Positions 33,114 through 45,945 of a stretch of 64,000 bases of DNA are shown here, piece by piece (within the stretch, counting starts at the first letter, position 1; each line of letters starts with the position of its first letter). The notes under the pieces were generated by a model. It did no database searches and had not been told where the DNA came from. It saw only the letters and a program-made list of their open reading frames with translations. Both the position numbers and the translations under genes were made by a program. This DNA is from Atrina japonica (taxonomy: Eukaryota; Mollusca; Bivalvia; Pterioida; Pinnidae): assembly GCA_030159075.1 (NCBI GenBank), contig BROG01000507.1, positions 124,001 through 188,000 on the forward strand. Direction: 5' to 3'.

Positions 33114-33476
33114 AATATATCTCATTGTGTATATCATTGGATTCACATTCAAAAGTTTGTGTTTTCTACATATATATAATTTTTTTTCATTCCTTATTTT
33201 ACCCATGAGTGTTTCTCATTACCGGTATATAAATTGATGCATACCTGTTTCTGTATGTATGACTTTCTCAGGTAAGTATGGGAACAATCAAACTTAAAAA
33301 CTGAGTATCAAAACATAAGTTTTTGTGCAAATGAAATGTTGACCTAATACCTGAGTTTTTACAAATCCAGATTCCTTCAGCACTCGCAAAATTAAGTTTT
33401 CACTTGGTTTCTGCTAAGCTGTAACTAATTTTTGTGTGTTAGAGTATCTCATGTATCTTAAAGGGGAAATTCTACA

Positions 33477-33770
33477 ATACCATATTCGACCAATTAAGCG
33501 CCCATGTCCCTATAAACTCATCTCCCCCTTTTTAACATATGATCAAGAATCTTTTCTAGCTGTTTGACAATGAGATGTGGAGCTGATAAACTGTTACAGT
33601 TTATCTATAGATCCCCAGCAACAGAATTATGTTGATAGCTGTCCTCGGTAACAACTTTACCACTGTGCCTCTTTTATGTCAACTTGACTATCAATTGGTC
33701 CCATTTTGCGTCCACCCTTTTTTACCAATTTTTGTAACACCCTGGGTGCTTAATGGGTCGAATACGATAC
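33477..33770. mobile_element. 294-bp TIR element
   Basis: The left end ATACCATATTCGACCAATTA, then AGCGCCCA, is complementary with a few changes to the right end GGGTGCTTAATGGGTCGAAT, then ACGATAC. Non-coding. In the 3' flank of FBXL6. Confidence 0.65.
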
Positions 33771-33962
33771 CCATTTTATCCTCTCCATTCCAATTTGTGT
33801 AACAAAATGATGCTACACTGTGTAATATATTGGTGCTAGACATGTGACCAAATATTCTGATAGGGAATTTATATTGGAATTGCTGTTTATATATACTTTA
33901 TACGCTATAGAAAATCCTTTGCTATAATTAAATATATATTTGTTCTTTTGTATATATTTGTA

Positions 33963-33964
<2 letters not shown>

Positions 33965-34010
<46 letters not shown>

Positions 34011-34211
34011 TCAAAACTCATTATGTTCAGATCGGTTATCTTGAATTACCCAGTTATCTCGAGATCAAACGCCTGTCCCGGTAATTTTTTCTGAAAAAAA
34101 GATCGGAAAAGTCAAGAAAAAAAGGCTAATGACGATGTATGACATGGTCCAGATGTTTAATTTCAATGTGAAAGTGACCAGTTATCTCGAAGATAATTTT
34201 TTCACAAAGTC

Positions 34212-34247
<36 letters not shown>
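33965..34247. repeat. TIR-like insert between two (TA)n tracts
   Basis: (TA)n at 33965-34008 and 34213-34247 encloses a ~204-bp insert. The insert starts CAGTCAAAACTC and contains CGGTTATCTTGAATTACC and CCAGTTATCTCGAAGATAAT. The arrangement is the same as at 13554-13873. Confidence 0.65.
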
Positions 34248-34249
<2 letters not shown>

Positions 34250-35012
34250 GCCCTATTATGACAGAAAACATTTACTCCATTTTACATTTGCCCTAAGTCA
34301 CCATAGTCTCGTAGATGGCATGAGTATCCATGCTTCAGTTACCTAGCGAAAATGTCAAATACAAATGCTCAGTGTAATAAAAGTGAACTTACACAGATTC
34401 TCAGAAAAGTAATGTTTAAAATATTTTGCATAATTTTGCGTTTTGGGTTATTGCTTGACAAGAGATGAACTTATTACATCTACTTAAAGGGATAAAAATA
34501 ACAAAATCCTGTCATTTTTCATTTTTGGTATAGTTGAAATAAGAAAATTACAAAGTGTCTTAAACAGAAATAATATTCAATCACCCCTGTGCATATTAGT
34601 TGGTGATATAAGTTTGAGAACAATACAATTTTTTTCTTTTTGTATTTTATGATAGAATTAAACATCAATAAAATTTCATGATATTTGGCAAAAAGGAACC
34701 TTTACATAAAATCAGGGTTTTCAGATATTGTTCAATCATTGTTTTCGTGCTCAGGCATAATTCAAAGAAACTTACCATATATCTAAAGATGGTAAATTAT
34801 GTCTTAGAAGGACGAAGCTAGATGAAACTGTAGTACAGGGTCTCGGTATTTCTGACATGCAAATCGAATGTCAAACTCGGTATTTGGACGATAGACTTAT
34901 TAGACTATCTCATACCAGATTCCGTCCAAAGTTTCTTTCAGGAAAGCTGACTCTCTTAATCACAATTTTAGAAAATAAAGCATTAGATTAGAGGTCTTGT
35001 AATACAAATCTT
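34248..35012. other. Intergenic, nothing recognised
   Basis: AT-rich DNA with no coding frame, tRNA or clear repeat that I can identify. Confidence 0.4.
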
Positions 35013-35791
35013 GATAATAGAAGGGTTAAGCATTGCGATGTGAATGTGTACGTGTAAATACACGTACACGTACCCATATCGGTAAAATCCGAACCCATGT
35101 CAAATGTTTTAGCAACATGAACGGGTAGCTTTATTCGTTGATTGGATATTTTTAAATAAATTTTGTACGCGGCAGCCACGAGCGTCTTGAGTATTTAGAT
35201 TCTATATAATTACGTTATGACTTTATGACTACGTCCACAGCCATATGTGTACTGTAAGTCTTCTGTACAGAACTACCAATTTAGAATTCTCTTTCTCTTT
35301 AAAATAGATTCTAGAAATTGAACTGGATCTCGGTATGTCAATCACTCATTAAATATCTGAAGATGTATGAAGTTATCAATAATATTGTGTATAGTCTATT
35401 GATCTATCGATAGATCTGCTGATAAAGCATCGACTTCAACAAAACAAAATTTAACAGGTTTGTACAGGGTTGGGGCATTTCGATTTTAGCAAATGTAAAC
35501 TAGGTAATTGGTTACAAAATGTTTTGTTGCAAATCTTTTTCTAACTTGGAGAATAACCACTTAATCTTGTAGTTCATAAAGATATGTGTTGTTCTGTGAA
35601 CTCATTACCAAACAAGCAGGAAAAAGTTACAAGTTTGTACATACGTGTAGTTCCCGTTCTACAAGTTATTTACACGTGTACGTTTTCGGAATTCTCAGAA
35701 TCTGATGACGTAATACAGTTTTCGTAGGGGATTCCCCGTTCCACACGTACGCGTACCCATACACATTGCAATGCTCAGCCTCTCTATTATC
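35013..35791. mobile_element. ~780-bp element with imperfect TIRs
   Basis: The left end GATAATAGAAGGGTTAAGCA, then TTGCGATGTG, is complementary with changes to the right end CACATTGCAATGCTCAGCCT, then CTCTATTATC. Subterminal ACGTGTA...TACACGT words add further palindromes at both ends. No transposase frame is seen. Confidence 0.5.
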
Positions 35792-36195
35792 TCAGAACTG
35801 TTCAATGTAGGTGAAGGGGCGGGGTCCTACATGGCTTTAATTTTCAAAATCATATAAAAAGTCTCAGATTTATTCATGAATAGAAACATTTTATTGTGTA
35901 AAACGACCAATGGAACTTTTAATTTGAATTTGAGCATGCGGGTATTCTTATCTGAACAAACTTATACCTGTGTATTGTTCAGACGAAATTAACATATTTT
36001 ATGTTTTATACATGATTTATTTATGATGATAATAACAAATAAAATATTATTTGTACCTGAGTGTTTTTCTAATTCCAGCTCCTTTTTGAAATGAGCATAG
36101 AGAAAATTGTGTATGCTTATTATTATCCGGCATTATTTGAATATATAAGGCAGCAGTTTCCAGTTCCTTACGCAGGAGGAGTAAGCCTAGCCCAG

Positions 36196-36484
36196 CACAA
36201 TAAAACTTAAAGAATTTACTCAAGTCTTATTATATTTTCATCTTGGCCTGCTTAACCAATCAAATTTCAGGGTCTAGCACCATAAAACTTAAGAATTTAC
36301 TCAAGTCTTATTATATTTTCATCTTGGCCTACTTAACCAATCAAATTTCAGGGTCTAGCACCATAAAATAAGTCTAAAAAATTTACTCAAGTTTATTTAC
36401 TCCTGAAATCTAATTGGCTGGCCAGGTCTAGTTGAGAATATTCTCAGACTTGAGAAAATTTAAGTAATTTCTTAATTTTATGGT
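36196..36484. mobile_element. Inverted-repeat element with internal ~82-bp duplication
   Basis: Two tandem copies of CATAAAACTTAAGAATTTAC, then TCAAGTCTTATTATATTTTC and AACCAATCAAATTTCAGG, are followed by their complement. That complement runs from CTGAAATCTAATTGGCTGG to TTCTTAATTTTATGG at 36484. The simplest reading is a fold-back MITE whose left arm duplicated. Confidence 0.65.
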
Positions 36485-36808
36485 CCCTGAAAAAAGACGG
36501 CAGACCTTCCGCAAATATTCTTAATTGCCCCATAATCAATTTCATACAATCCGTAGCAGCTAGGCTCAAGCTCCTGCTGACTAAAAAAGTGACTTAACTG
36601 TACAGTACGGTTTTCTAACAACTCGGAATGTATCAGCTTTAACCACCTTCAAGCAATAATATACAAAAAAAATTAATTGTACGTTTAAAATAGTAATTAA
36701 CAACATCCAAGTGCATATGTTTTGAACTGCACAACCTATTTCTCAGTAAATGGAGACACTAATAAAAGAAATGAAAATAATTTTATGAAATACATCTTTA
36801 ATCCTGGC

Positions 36809-37236
36809 GTTTTGGTATGATTCTAATTGTGAGTGAGGGTGACAGCCAACTCGCTGATTGGTGGTGTTTTATTGTGTTTTGGCATGATTCTACTTGTGAG
36901 TGGGGGTGACAGCCAACTCGCTAGTTGGTGGTGTTTTGGCATGATTCTAATTGTGAGTGGGGATGACAGCTAACTCGCTAGTTGGTGGTGTTTTGGCATG
37001 ATTCTAATTGTGAGTGGGGATGACAGCTAACTCGCTGGTTGATGGTGTTTTGGCATGGTTCTAATTGTGAGTGGGGATGACAGCTAACTCTCTGGTTGGT
37101 GGTGTTTTATTGTGTTTTGGCATGATTCTAATTGTGAGTGGGGATGACAGCTAACTCGCTGGTTGGTGGTGTTTTGGCATGATTCTAATTGTGAGTGGGG
37201 ATGACAGCTAACTCGCTAGTTGGTGGTGTTTTATTG
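36809..37236. repeat. Minisatellite, 57-bp unit with 70-bp variants, seven copies
   Basis: The unit reads TTTTGGCATGATTCTAATTG, then TGAGTGGGGATGACAGC and TAACTCGCTAGTTGGTGGTG. Some units gain a TTTTATTGTG insertion. Copies are over 90 percent alike by eye. Confidence 0.9.
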
Positions 37237-37735
37237 TAAGCGGGTATCATCCTCCATAACTAAAAATTAATGTGAAACTGTAAAAATTTTGCGTCCGTTT
37301 CTAAAAGTAAGCAGCAAATAAACAAAAGTTTTGACAAACATAATTTCCAGAATTGTGTATATAGCATATAAGTAATTGAAACAACCTCCTATGCATGATT
37401 ATAACCATGGAACCATAATTTTCTTTCCTGTAACTGAGTTCCTTTTCGATTTTTCATTACCAGTAGTATTTTGACATTTGTAGAATGAATCACAGACTGT
37501 TAAACTTGATAAACATCTTCGACTTAATTTGACGTTTTTTCAGGAAATAAGGTAGTCAGATGGACCATCTGTAAATTGTGCATTCAATAGAACAAGCTCA
37601 GACAAAGACTCAATTTGAAATTATGAATAAGGCCATATGTAACGCTGCTAATATTCGATCCACTTTGCTATAATGTCTAACTCCCGTTTTTATTAAATGA
37701 GTACATATTTATGAAATTAAATAAAACTGGTTCTG

Positions 37736-37865
<130 letters not shown>

Positions 37866-38005
37866 AATTAATGCTATTGAGGTAGATTTGTTATTTTTTC
37901 AGTAATATAATGCATGTTGTAGTATCTGAATTCTCTTTTATCCACAAGTTACCAAAATCTCATTGGAGTACCATTCAATATCACAAAGTGAAATCAACTG
38001 TCTTG

Positions 38006-38712
38006 TCAGTATCTCGTATTCCCATGTCGCGCATTTGTCACAGCCCTGATACTCCTGAACATGGAGTTCATCAATGCAATTATCATTATCATGGGAAATT
38101 TTATTTAACTCTACCAACAAATCAGTCTTTAATATTCTGGAGTAGCTTGGGCATTTCAACGCCTTACCCTCCTGTCCAGTTGGCTCCACAGATTTTCTAT
38201 TGGGGACTGTACGGAGACCAGTCGAGTGTGCTAATGTTATGTATTGTGATAAAGTCTTTACAAACTAGTTCTACACGTCGCCTGGCGTTGTCATCCTGGA
38301 TAAGTTAGGTTACCATCCGGAAAAAGGGGTGAACTGGGGCTCTTCTGTGACATTGCCTGATTGGAAATTGTATAGGTCCATGTGCCGCCAACGAAGCAAT
38401 ACGACGCGCATGAATGAGAGGAATACTAACGTAAGGTCGACGAGCACGCAGACCAAAGTCGTTTGGCGATTATGATAAGCAGCGTTCTTGGTGGCAATTT
38501 AACTGGTGGGCAAGACGAATAGCCCTCTCCTGTCGCGTTGTTATTACGTGCGGACGTCTCTGTCGTAGTCGCTTGGCAACCCTCCTAGTTTCTCTCAGAC
38601 AATATACAAGACGTTCAATGGTAGATACATTCACACCGAACTGCATATCAACCTGTTGTTGCCTTTGACCTAGCATTAGTATTACAATAGTCTGACCATA
38701 CTGAATTTCTGT
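38006..38712 (-). pseudogene. Broken Tc1/mariner-type transposase
   Basis: DNA transposase remnant on the minus strand. At 38676-38470: a helix-turn-helix segment FGVNVSTIERLVYCLRETRR and VITTRQERAIRLAHQLN. At about 38440-38330: GLRARRPYVSIPL. A jump follows to DNARRRVELVCKDF near 38290, then LDWSPYSP around the third catalytic position. The C-terminal NSMFRSIRAVTNARHGNTRY ends at TGA 38006-38008. The middle, with the catalytic Asp pair, is largely deleted, and frames shift between blocks. Terminal inverted repeats were not found. Confidence 0.8.
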
Positions 38713-38814
38713 GATTGCAAAAAAATCAAATTGACTGTAAGGAGTGGAAAGTTTCGTGTATACTTCCAGAGTATATCTAGTAAAAATGATTCCAGGCGTT
38801 TAGCAACCTAACTC

Positions 38815-38985
38815 TGTGTGAGTAGTTTATTGGCGAGTCGTTTGGGTCTTTGAATAAAGCATTCGTATAAGAGGAGCATGCCCTGGCATAACGTATGAGC
38901 TGTGACATGAAAACGCCGTTGGCAGAACAAGACGGAATTACAACTTAGGAACGGGAAGTTTGTGATATGGAAATTGAAATAGTAT
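38815..38985 (-). pseudogene. Fragment of Penelope-like RT, inverted relative to remnant 2
   Basis: The minus strand reads pieces equal to the RT C-terminal region of 40310-40475 in shifted frames: TTCCCG...GCGTTTTCATGTCACA, CGTTATGCCAGGGCATGCT and CGACTCGCCAATAAACTACT. It lies head-to-head with remnant 2, with the Tc1 remnant next to it. Confidence 0.75.
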
Positions 38986-39284
38986 CACAAAACTTTTGAC
39001 TGATTATTCTGTACGTGTGTTTGACTTTCACTTATCTCTGTTTTCTGATTCATTTCACGGTTGATTTACTGTAGGCACGACTTTTAATATATAACCTAAA
39101 TACTCTTATGACCGATTTTCTTATTTTAGAGCACGCAGTTAAATAATGATATACACTGAATCGCGAATTTATATTTTCGTGTTGTTGTGCGACATAAATT
39201 CGTGTCCTGACTTAAACATTCTGTCAACACAAAACACAATTCAATTTTTCGTGACCCTGATATTGTCAGGGAACTTTCCCCGTC

Positions 39285-40790
39285 TCCATGAAAATTTTAT
39301 TATCGTTCCTGCTGACAAAGCATCTAACAACTTCACATTTGTCGGCAGGTGATACTACTTCAGCATCCTACAAGAGGAACTTGGACTAAACACACTTCCT
39401 GGAAATCCTACATACTCTCTAACCGATTTCTCTACCTCTGAAATATTAGATTATAATAAATCCGCTCTCGCTTCGGTTGGAATACCTACAAGTGACACGG
39501 AGCTTGAATTGTCATATATTTATTGGATTCCGAAGATGCACAAAATCCCTATAAACACCGCTTTATTGCAGGGTCATCTAAGTGTTCCACCAAGCCTTTA
39601 TCTATTTTGCTCACCAAACTTCTAACACATATTAAACAAGGTCTTTAGAAGCACTGTACAACGGCCAACTCAAGAAGCGGAGTCAATCAGATGTGGATCC
39701 TAAAGAATTCAAAGGAATTGTTGGAATATCTTAAATCTCCAAATTTCAAACATATAACAAGCATCATCTTTTGATTTTTCGACCCTTTACACTACAATTC
39801 CTCATCAAAAACTCAAAATCAGATAAACATCTATTATACAAAACTCTTTTGTATACAAAAATGGAAATCGCAGATATAAATATTTGCTGTTAGGTCATTA
39901 AGAACCTAATTTTGTCAAGGAACACTCTGATTTCAATAACAAGTACACTGAAGACGATATTATCAAGATGCTGGGGTTTCTAGTAGACAACATCTTCGTG
40001 GTTTTCCAGCAGATTGTCGGCATTCCAGTGGTACCTCTTTTGGCTGACATCTTTTTGTATTCATATGAAGCGGAATTTATAGTCTCTGCTCTCCAAGGGA
40101 AACAAAGAGTTAGCATCTCGGTTCAATTTTACTTACAGGTATATCGACGCTGTTCTATCCATAAATAATTCAGAATTTCAGAATTACCATGGTCAGATGT
40201 ATCCTGTTGAGCTAGAGGTCAATGAGACGACAGAGAGCAACACATCTGCTTCTTACCTAGATTTACTCCTGTCGAATGGAAAGGACGGTCAACTTCACAT
40301 ATCCCTCTATGACAAACTTCCCGTTTCTAAGTAGTAATATTCCATCTTCTCCTGCCTATGGCGTTTTCATTTCACAACTTATACGTTATGCCAGGGCATG
40401 CTTTTCTTGTGAATGTTTTATTCTGAGAGCTAAACGACTAGCCAATAAACCACTTACACAAGGTTGCGTTGTTGAACGCTTGAAAACGTCGTTTAAGAAG
40501 TTTTATGGTCGATACGGGGATCTTGTTAAACATTATGAAGTCCTCCTCTCAGAAATTTTAGATAGTATTCTGGATCATGGGCATAGACAGTGACTCCGTT
40601 TCACCAATCATACTTTTCACCGAACTTGATCTTATCACCAAACTTTTTATGGAATTTGACCCGTTCGTCGAAATAGAAAGATTTCCATGGAACATTTGCG
40701 ACGGGTGTGACATGCCATCAGAAGACGCTGACTACTTCCGGACACCTGGCCTTATCCCGTTTGGGATTCGTAATTGTTCTTCATGTTGAG
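39285..40790 (+). pseudogene. Broken Penelope-like reverse transcriptase (remnant 2)
   Basis: Same family as the remnant at 3383-5214 but more decayed. Visible blocks in order: IIVPADKASNNFTFVGR (about 39290-39350); EELGLNTLPGNPTYSLT and YIYWIPKMHKIP (39380-39560); FLVDNIFVVFQQIVGIP with a small deletion in the GxxMG box, then PLLADIFLYSYEAEF (39975-40080); YIDAVLSIN (about 40138-40165); YGVFISQLIRYARAC (40355-40400); a C-terminal TGVTCHQKTLT block. Frames change repeatedly. The YIDD motif reads YIDA, so the second catalytic Asp is lost, as it is in remnant 1. A short duplicate of the C-terminal block lies at 40878-40945. Confidence 0.82.
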
Positions 40791-40877
40791 ACCATTTACA
40801 CATCTAATTCGTCGCGTTATAATGGACTATTTGATTATTGATTGGTACTTCTTCAGTTTTACTTTGTACAGTATAAC

Positions 40878-41190
<313 letters not shown>

Positions 41191-42777
41191 AAACACTGAA
41201 TATTAGCATTTAATGGAATGACAACGAACACTTAACGGGATTGCACATTTCTAGTGGTCAGAATATTAGCATTTTAACCAACTTTAATGCTAACGAGCTT
41301 GTCTTACTCCTAAAACAACGAAGTTTTACCTCCACGAAAATTTATGATTTGAACAATAGGATATAGACCCATGCAGGAAAATAACGAGTTAAAAGCTATT
41401 CATTATTTACATTGCTTTCCAAGTCAGAGTAATTATTATCAACAAATTACCAAAATATTAATGTACGCGTAAATAAAATATTTTCCCTACAGACAACAAT
41501 TAGTAAAAGAGCAGCTATGACCAAAATACTGGGGGGAAAGGTGGACAGTCCAAAAATAATAAACATGATTTCCGTCATTTGAATACAGCTAATCATATTA
41601 CAAATCCTCAATACGCAATATCGCTCGGTCTTTATCGCAATCATCAAATGAGATTAACCAAGACCATTTTACTCTACGTAAGTGGATTATATTTATAATC
41701 AAACCGTATAATGCCGGATCCACGGCGCATTGCTGTATTATTGATTTTTCTTTTCTGTATTTATTTGTGTATCCGGTATTTACTATAAGATCTGCCATTT
41801 CTTATGTAGATGAAAATATGGAACGCTCTAGTGTTTAACCCCACAGTAAGTAGTCAAATAACATGTATGTGACTTTCACTTTTGAAACAAAAATGTTTTC
41901 AACTGTTAGAGATATCTGTAACATGAAATTTTAGTAGTACTATTTCGAAAATATCATTTAGAACGATCGAAATATGGAGAACTTGAAATGGAGATGTCTG
42001 CGATCAGACCTTTAGACATCCATATTGCGCTTGAGTCTAGAAGACAAATGTCGGCCTTTTATACATTCGTGATTTCTAGAGTACACATGTTGTAGATATT
42101 GTTCAAAGAGAAAGCGGTGTTTCAAAAGTAATATGGCACATAGTTTGATGACGGAGACTCTATCTTTCTTTTCGTATTGAATGCATCCGTCATATAAAAA
42201 AAAACCAAGAACATGCACTAGAGTTAACCAGCAACACCAAAATACACAACAAAATTTGAATGTTATGATCTATTCGAATTTTAAAATTGAAAAGAATACT
42301 TATACCATACACGGGTTATATACAATCAAGAACCCGGCGGCAATGTGAAGGACAAAATATCTGCCAATGTCGACGGCATGTGTATATTCCACAACACGAG
42401 TTATCTAATATTTTCTGTTTATCGCATAGCTAATCAACAAATCAATAATTATACTGTACAAAGGACACGAATTTATGTCGCACAACAACACGAAAAGATA
42501 AAATTCAGTCTTCATACAGGAAAAATTCCAATATTCCGGATAGTAACTGGAAAAATTGTCTCTTTAGCTCATTTTACCTCAGTTATACACAACCTCCCGC
42601 ACAGTGGAAATACGGTAATGATATCATGATAAACTTGAAATGTACCTTCGATTTTACATGTTGTTTGATCAAACACTATTGAATCATCTAAAATTATAGG
42701 GATGTATCAGCTGCCGTATGTAGTAGTAACTGTAGAAGCAGTGGATGCAGTAGTATTAATGAAAGTGGCGTTAGACG
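41191..42777. other. Intergenic, nothing recognised
   Basis: Short open frames on both strands only (for example 42345-42629 plus), with no domain or splice support. Confidence 0.45.
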
Positions 42778-42860
42778 TAGTAGTAGTAGTAGAAATATTA
42801 AAGACGTAATATTATTGGTAGTTGTATTAGAGTTGGAAATAGTAATAGTGGCAGTCGAGA

Positions 42861-42892
<32 letters not shown>

Positions 42893-43252
42893 CGTGTGTA
42901 GTAGTAGTAGTAGTCGTCGTCGTAGTAGTAGTAGTAGTGGTAGCGTGTGTAGTAGAAGTGGTAGTAGCAGTAGTAGTAATAGTAGTACTATCAGTACTAG
43001 TATTAGCAGTAGATGTAGAAGCAGTAGTGGTATCAGTAGTAGTAGTAGTAACAGTTGTAATAATAGTGATAGTCGTGGTGGTAGTAATAGTGGCAGTAAA
43101 GACCTAGTAGTAGAAGAAGTAGTAGACGTAGTAGTAGTAGTACCAGTAGCAGTAGCAGTAGTTGTAGTAGTCGTAGTAGCAACAGCAGTAGCAATAGTAG
43201 TAGTAGTAGTAGTAGTAGTAGCAGGAGTAGTAGTAGTAGTAGTAGCAGTAGC

Positions 43253-43286
<34 letters not shown>

Positions 43287-43351
43287 ATAGTAATAGTAGT
43301 AGTAGTAGTAGTAGTAGCGGTAGTAATAGTAGTAGTAGTAGTAGTAGTAGC
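42778..43351. repeat. Imperfect (GTA)n trinucleotide array, ~570 bp
   Basis: Long array of AGT/GTA units with interspersed GCA, GGT and CGT variants. Its frames translate to poly-Ser, poly-Val or poly-Tyr, so the long open frames on both strands are artefacts. The leading part (42720-42840) is the same array in a more decayed form. Confidence 0.93.
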
Positions 43352-44120
43352 GATTATAGATGTACATGATCAGTTAACTTCCCTATTCATATCAAAATAT
43401 AATTTATTTGGCTTTTATTGCACTTTATCGATTAATTTATATCTTTATGTATAAAAATGACTAATTTATCTCAGCCTTAAACAACATTAATCTCAACTGA
43501 TGAAGTCTTATTGACAAAAATTATCGCCTTGAGCATTTATTTTACTATGTTCATTATGCAAACCTATAACTTTTCTATTATATTTATAGTAGTTACAACC
43601 AATGAGCCGTTGCTTCTGCTGGCCAACCGTTTGAGTCCTTGAATCAATACATAAACCCAGTATCTGGTATTTCGGTACCAGCTCATTATTTTATACTAAA
43701 GTGATATTTCGAATGAATAGCATAGTTTAATTTCTGAAGTAATATAGTCATGTATATGATGATTACTCTTAGACGGATTACGGAATACATTTTTTTGGAC
43801 TGGTATAAACCGCTTTTTGTTTCAAAATTTTACATCTATTTTAAAATCGAGCTGATTTTTTGACATAAGATTACGTTAATATATAGTGACAGAGTTAGCT
43901 ATAACTATTGATACATGTAACAAGTTATATTACTTCCAGGTTTCTATTCAGATTTCACTGCGAACTTCGTTGGGCGTGATCGGACGACAGGAGATGATTA
44001 TTTTTCTTTTACCTAATCCCACCTCTAAATTTCACTGCTATCCGTGTCCACCTTCCAGTATTCACTATTTCGTTACAATGTCTTATTGACTTCGTTAAGG
44101 CTAACACTCTAGAATATGCG

Positions 44121-44122
<2 letters not shown>

Positions 44123-44214
<92 letters not shown>

Positions 44215-44216
44215 TA

Positions 44217-44252
<36 letters not shown>

Positions 44253-44257
44253 TGTAT
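44123..44257. repeat. (TA)n followed by (TATG)n
   Basis: TA run to about 44206, then TATG units from about 44225. Just upstream (43990-44055), CCTAATCCCACCTCTAAATT may be a decayed retroelement tail. Confidence 0.93.
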
Positions 44258-44740
44258 TCGATCACATAACTGAATAATAAGAAGAGAGAGAGCTTTCAAG
44301 GGACAGATACACAACAATAATTGCTCTTTAAATGTTATGATATTGGGCTATCAATGATATATACTTTCATATCACGAAAATTACGCAAAGAGATAAAAGG
44401 TGATAAGGGATAATTACGTAATAATCATGTATTGATTGGATATGGAATATTTTCTGATAGCAAACGAAATTGTACTTGATTACTAGCTGCTGATATTTGC
44501 TTTTAGTGTGCAATTCAACATTTGCATTTGTCTCGACTGACAGAGAGAAGAGATACTGAAGCACTGATAAAAGAGCGAAATCATTTTGAACAATTCCCTG
44601 ATATGATCAACTTGATATCAGGAGATATTTTATTATGTAATAAAATAAATTGGAAAGCAAGAACACGTTCCTATGGAAGCAATTTATAACATTTAGAACC
44701 TTTTGAACTGAGAACATTAGTTGAATATTAATATGCGTGT

Positions 44741-44922
44741 ACAGTGAAACATGTATATAACGACCTCCTTAGGGACACAAAAACCGGTCTTTATAGGAAA
44801 GTGGTCTTTATATAGAGGTTGATTAGTACAGAAATGGTACAGTATTATTGGGGACAGTAAAATCAGTGTTTATGACCAGGTGGTCTTTATACACATGTGG
44901 TCACTAAAGCAGATTTTATTGT
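44741..44922. mobile_element. ~180-bp ACAG...CTGT-type TIR element (decayed)
   Basis: ACAGTGAAACATGTATATAA, then GTCTTTATATAGAGGTT, and a right-hand TGGTCACTAAAGCAGATTTT. Homologous to the element at 13612-13792 but not inside a (TA)n tract, so it shows the element borders without the microsatellite. Confidence 0.6.
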
Positions 44923-45012
44923 AATACTATCAAGTATACCGAGAAACCGACAAAATGTATATGAGGAGCCACACAAAAAAATCTCAGGTTCTACATAAAT
45001 CAGTCAGGTTAA

Positions 45013-45095
45013 CCCGTTCCACCCTACAGACCATAATAGACTGATCTAAGACAATAGAAAAGAGGTTACCACTTAGTTACATAGGGGTGAAAGGG
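45013..45095. mobile_element. 83-bp TTAA MITE, family C
   Basis: TTAA at 45009-45012 and 45096-45099. Ends CCCGTTCCACCCTA and, on the complement, CCCTTTCACCCCTAT. Core CAGACCATAATAGACTGAT, then ACAATAGAAAAGAGG. Identical in length to the 27273 copy. Confidence 0.75.
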
Positions 45096-45299
45096 TTAAA
45101 CAATTTTTTTAAATCTTATTACAAAATGTTTTGATTGCATTATTATTAACTTAAACAATTCGATTCTATTGACGCAATAAAAAGAAATTCAATAGTTTTG
45201 CATTACAACATTTCAAATATATGATTCTCAAAATGAATCGAGAATCAGTTTGGCAAAGTTAAGAAAGGCAGAGACACCAATTGGTACCTATAAAGGAGT

Positions 45300-45945
45300 C
45301 TAGAAGACTATATGTAAATATGGTGATTGTTAGCTGTAGACGGACCTCTAAACAGGGGAGACCAGTGATCACGGAGGAGTTAGCATCCTCTGTGGACAGG
45401 TCACACTATACAAATATGGTGAGCACCAGACAAACACTGACCTCTGTAAAGATCCAGAGGTGATATCAGCTCTAATCGCAGACTTACCATCCTCTTACGG
45501 TCGCTCACAATATATAACTTTGATGGGCATTAGAACAACACTTCTCTTTGGAATGCATAGAAGTGGGAACAGGAGTTAACATTATCCGTTGACCGGTCAT
45601 ATTATACACAGACGACAATATAAATGTACAACAAATATTAGACAAACACAGACCTCTGTAAAGATCCAGAGGTGATATCAGCTCTCATCGCAGACTTACC
45701 ATCCTCTTACGGTCGCTCACAATATATAACTTTATTATTAGAAAAACACTGTTCTTTGGAATGCATAGAAGTGGGAACAGGAGTTAGCATTATATGTTGA
45801 CCGGTCATATTATACAGAGATGGCAATATAAATGTATAACAAATATTAGACAAACCCAGACCTCTGGAGAGATCCAGAGGGGCGATCTGGTGTCATGGAG
45901 GAGTATGCATCCTCTGTCAACCGCTTAAAACCGCCTTGACTATGC
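45300..45945 (-). repeat. Tandem array (~210 bp unit) of the retroelement tail
   Basis: Units begin GACAAAC at 45429, 45641 and 45849, giving periods of 212 and 208. Each contains GACCTCTGTAAAGATCCAGA, then GGTGATATCAGCTCT and CAGACTTACCATCCTCTTAC. Next come GGAATGCATAGAAGTGGGAA and TTGACCGGTCATATTATACA. The last unit returns to the ordinary tail sequence (GGAGGAGTATGCATCCTCTG). The hairpin words CCTCTG and CAGAGG are kept in every unit. No RT coding sequence is attached. Confidence 0.8.

Noticed and set aside
42886..43454. Long Ser-, Val- and Tyr-rich open frames (up to 186 codons) on both strands
   Set aside because: They are translations of an imperfect (GTA)n array; all frames are open because the repeat lacks stops.
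43490..43525. CTGATGA followed by a short stem, hammerhead-like
   Set aside because: The GAAA box and flanking stems are missing.
45429..45849. Hammerhead ribozyme in the ~210-bp tandem unit
   Set aside because: The unit has a conserved hairpin, but I could not find the CTGANGA and GAAA core on either strand.
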